This document shows positions 6,269 through 8,133 of a stretch of 8,133 nucleotides of DNA, in pieces (the first letter of the stretch is position 1; every line of letters starts with the position of its first letter). The translations under genes were made by a program, and so were the position numbers. A model generated the notes under the pieces. The model did no database searches. It was given only the letters and a program-made list of their open reading frames with translations, and was not told where the DNA came from. Source of the DNA: Sphingomonadaceae bacterium (GTDB lineage: Bacteria > Pseudomonadota > Alphaproteobacteria > Sphingomonadales > Sphingomonadaceae); contig CANEVG010000146.1 in the NCBI GenBank assembly GCA_947442095.1, positions 1-8,133 of the forward strand, written 5' to 3'.

Positions 6269-7237
6269 TTCAGCGGCCACTTTCTGTACCGCCGCGAAGG
6301 CATGTTCAGCGAGAAACCGCTCAGCATCCAGTGCGGCCATGCAGCCCGTGCCCGCTGCTGTCACCGCTTGCCGATACGTGTGGTCCATTACATCGCCGCA
6401 GGCAAACACGCCCGGGATCGCGGTCTTGGGCGAGCCCGGCTCAACCACGATGTAGCCGCCTTCATCCAATTCCAGCTTACCTTTGAACAGTTCGGTCGCG
6501 GGCGCATGGCCGATTGCCACGAACGCTCCATCGGTCGCGAGTGACGACACCTCACCGGTCACGGTATCGCGCAATTCCACCGCTTCCAGCGCACCCCCCG
6601 GTGCGCCAGTGAAGCGCTCCACTGCCTTGTTCCAAAGCACGGTGATGCGCGGATTGCTCATCAGCCGGTCCTGCAGGATCTTTTCGGCGCGCAAGCTGTC
6701 GCGGCGGTGGATCAGGGTCACGTCGGGCGAATGGTTGGTGAGGTAGAGCGCCTCTTCCACCGCCGTATTGCCGCCGCCGATCACCACGACCTTCTTGCCG
6801 CGATAGAAGAACCCGTCGCATGTCGCGCAGGCCGAAACGCCCTTGCCGCCGAGTTCCGCCTCACCCGGTACACCCAGCCAGCGCGCCTGTGCGCCCGTTG
6901 CGATTACCAGCACATCGCCTTCGTAAATATCGCCGCTGTCGCCAATCGCGCGGAACGGCGGGCCTTCGAGGCTGACTTCGGTGATCGTGTCCCACATCAT
7001 GCGCGTGCCGACATGTTCGGCCTGCGCCTGCATTTCCTGCATCAACCACGGGCCCTGGATCACGTCGCGAAAGCCGGGATAGTTCTCGACATCGGTGGTG
7101 ATGGTCAGCTGCCCGCCCGGCTGCAACCCCTGCACCACGATCGGCTCCATCCCTGCCCGGGCGCCATAGATCGCGGCGGAATAGCCAGCTGGGCCAGAGC
7201 CGATGATGAGCATGCGCGTGGTGTGGGTGGTAGCCAT
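6266..7237 (-). CDS. trxB: Thioredoxin-disulfide reductase
   Basis: A 323-residue flavoprotein of normal TrxB length that uses NADPH to reduce thioredoxin in the cytoplasm. It has the FAD-binding GSGPAG (13-18), the redox-active disulfide C-A-T-C at Cys137 and Cys140 within SACATCDGFFY, the NADPH-binding GGGNTA (154-159) with HRRD (177-180), FVAIGHAPAT (239-248) and the second FAD motif FACGDV (278-283) followed by YRQAVTAAGTG (288-298). The ATG at 7237 is chosen because GGAGGA (7242-7247) sits directly upstream and because TrxB proteins begin just before the first dinucleotide fold. The frame is open further upstream to 7678, but that part is the out-of-place glutaminase remnant. It is unrelated in function to the adjoining polysaccharide genes and convergent with them. 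Confidence 0.96.
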   Translation of the reverse strand: MATTHTTRMLIIGSGPAGYSAAIYGARAGMEPIVVQGLQPGGQLTITTDVENYPGFRDVIQGPWLMQEMQAQAEHVGTRMMWDTITEVSLEGPPFRAIGDSGDIYEGDVLVIATGAQARWLGVPGEAELGGKGVSACATCDGFFYRGKKVVVIGGGNTAVEEALYLTNHSPDVTLIHRRDSLRAEKILQDRLMSNPRITVLWNKAVERFTGAPGGALEAVELRDTVTGEVSSLATDGAFVAIGHAPATELFKGKLELDEGGYIVVEPGSPKTAIPGVFACGDVMDHTYRQAVTAAGTGCMAALDAERFLAEHAFAAVQKVAAE

Positions 7238-7241
7238 GAAG

Positions 7242-7247
7242 TCCTCC
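7242..7247 (-). promoter_or_regulatory. Ribosome-binding site of trxB
   Basis: GGAGGA on the minus strand, four bases before the ATG at 7237. It decides the trxB start against the longer open frame that extends into the glutaminase remnant. Confidence 0.75.
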
Positions 7248-7311
7248 GATCGCCGTCTGAAATAGGATGCACCCGCGCAGAATACGAGTCTGCCCAGAGG
7301 ACTACTCCCGG

Positions 7312-7338
7312 ATTTTAGCTCTGGCCGCCCACCTTCAA
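7312..7338 (-). promoter_or_regulatory. Possible sigma-70-type promoter for trxB
   Basis: On the minus strand TTGAAG (7338-7333) is followed after 15 bases by TAAAAT (7317-7312), about 75 bases before the trxB ATG. The spacer is shorter than the usual 17 and the first hexamer overlaps the glutaminase stop codon, so this is a weak call. Confidence 0.22.
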
Positions 7339-8133
7339 GCTTGCGCCTCAAACACCAACCACCCCGTGCGGGTTGCCAGCCGCTCCAGAGCGCCAGCGCG
7401 GCGAACTGCGAGTTGCCCTTGGACGTGAGGCCCGGCGTCCACACCGCAATCGTCGCCTCGCCCGGCACAACCGCTAGAATGCCCCCACCGACGCCCGACT
7501 TAGCCGGTAGTCCCACGCGGAAGGCAAATCCGCTCGAATTGTCGTAGTGCCTGCACAGCATCATCAGCGCGTTGGTCCGGCGCGCGCGCTGCGGGGTGAC
7601 AATGCAGCGCCCGGCCTGAGGACCGCGGCCATCATGCGCGAGAAACCGTCCGGCCCGCGCCAGTTGGCGGCAGCTCATGCTGAGCGCACACTGGTGAAGA
7701 TAGACCCCAGCGCCTGCTCAACCGGATGATGCAGATTGCCGAACGCGCGCATGTAGCTGGCCAGCGCCAAATTGCGGAAACCCGCGGCCTGCTCCGCCGC
7801 TGCCGCGTCGGCATCAATAGTGATGCGCTCGTCCCCCGCGAGGCCGCGCACAAACCGCAGAATACCCGCAAATCGCCTCGGCTGGTCTGCCGCCCGCCAG
7901 CAGCACATCGGCCACCACGATCGCGCCCGCACCGATAAACGGGTTGCGCGGTCTGCCTTGCTCGGTTTCCAGCTGCACGATCGAATTGAACGCGCTGCCC
8001 GAAGGCTCGCGCCCCGCCCGCGCCCGGAACCCTTCGCCGATCCGGCCAAGCGCCAAGGTCAGCGAAGTGACCTTGGAAACCGACTGGAATGAGAACGGCT
8101 CGTCCGCATCCCCGCCCGCATATTCGGTGCCAT
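7335..8133 (-). pseudogene. glsA: Glutaminase with three frame changes, N-terminus outside window
   Basis: A serine-dependent (beta-lactamase-fold) glutaminase, which converts glutamine to glutamate and ammonia, is spread over three reading frames. From 8131 the first frame gives GDADEPFSFQSVSKVTSLTL, with the catalytic S-x-x-K (SVSK), then REPSGSAFNS and GRPRNPF. Near 7870-7872 (AAA on the plus strand) the frame shifts, and the second segment reads FVRGLAGDERI, GFRNLALASYMRAFGNLHHP. Near 7705-7708 (CCCC) it shifts back, giving VYLHQCALSMSCRQLARAG, then VGLPAKSGVGGGILAVVPG. Near 7385-7390 a third shift is needed to read TRTGWLVFEAQA and the stop at 7335. The first two breaks are in short homopolymers. 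The part present matches the family in order and length apart from these, so it is either a recently inactivated gene or one affected by sequencing errors. Roughly the first 50 residues lie beyond the window. Confidence 0.85.

Overview
The window looks like chromosome of a GC-rich alphaproteobacterium, most likely a sphingomonad (Erythrobacter/Novosphingobium type). I infer this from the strong GC bias in codon use, the gene families and their arrangement; no rRNA or other taxonomic marker is present. Most of it (1-6261) is part of an exopolysaccharide locus of the exosortase A (XrtA/EpsH, PEP-CTERM) kind. Exosortase itself is not in the window, so that label rests on recognising several families that travel together in such loci.

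Layout. 1-404 (minus) is the N-terminal part of an outer-membrane polysaccharide export lipoprotein of the Wza/GumB type, cut by the window edge. 405-605 is a leader with two clear inverted repeats. 606-1844 and 1848-3383 (both minus, 3 bp apart) are a fold-III PLP-dependent decarboxylase and an AMP-forming acyl-CoA/amino-acid-type ligase. Only 34 bp separates the ligase start from a divergent plus-strand operon at 3418-6261: a GNAT/FemAB-like acyltransferase, an acyl carrier protein, and two unusual alpha/beta hydrolases that overlap by 4 bp. One hydrolase seems to lack a nucleophile and the other has cysteine in place of serine. 6266-7237 (minus, convergent) is thioredoxin reductase trxB. 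7335-8133 (minus) is a glutaminase (glsA) broken by three reading-frame changes and cut by the window edge.

How the genes may work together. Ligase, carrier protein, decarboxylase and acyltransferase together resemble a small thiotemplate assembly line. The ligase would adenylate a carboxylic acid and load it on the carrier. The decarboxylase would supply or process an amine. The GNAT would transfer the group to an acceptor, perhaps the polysaccharide exported through the lipoprotein at 1-404. This is comparable in logic to Dlt D-alanylation. The chemistry is inferred; the individual families are supported by visible motifs. trxB and glsA are housekeeping genes that flank the locus and are probably unrelated to it.

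No tRNA, rRNA, CRISPR array, insertion sequence or attachment site was seen.
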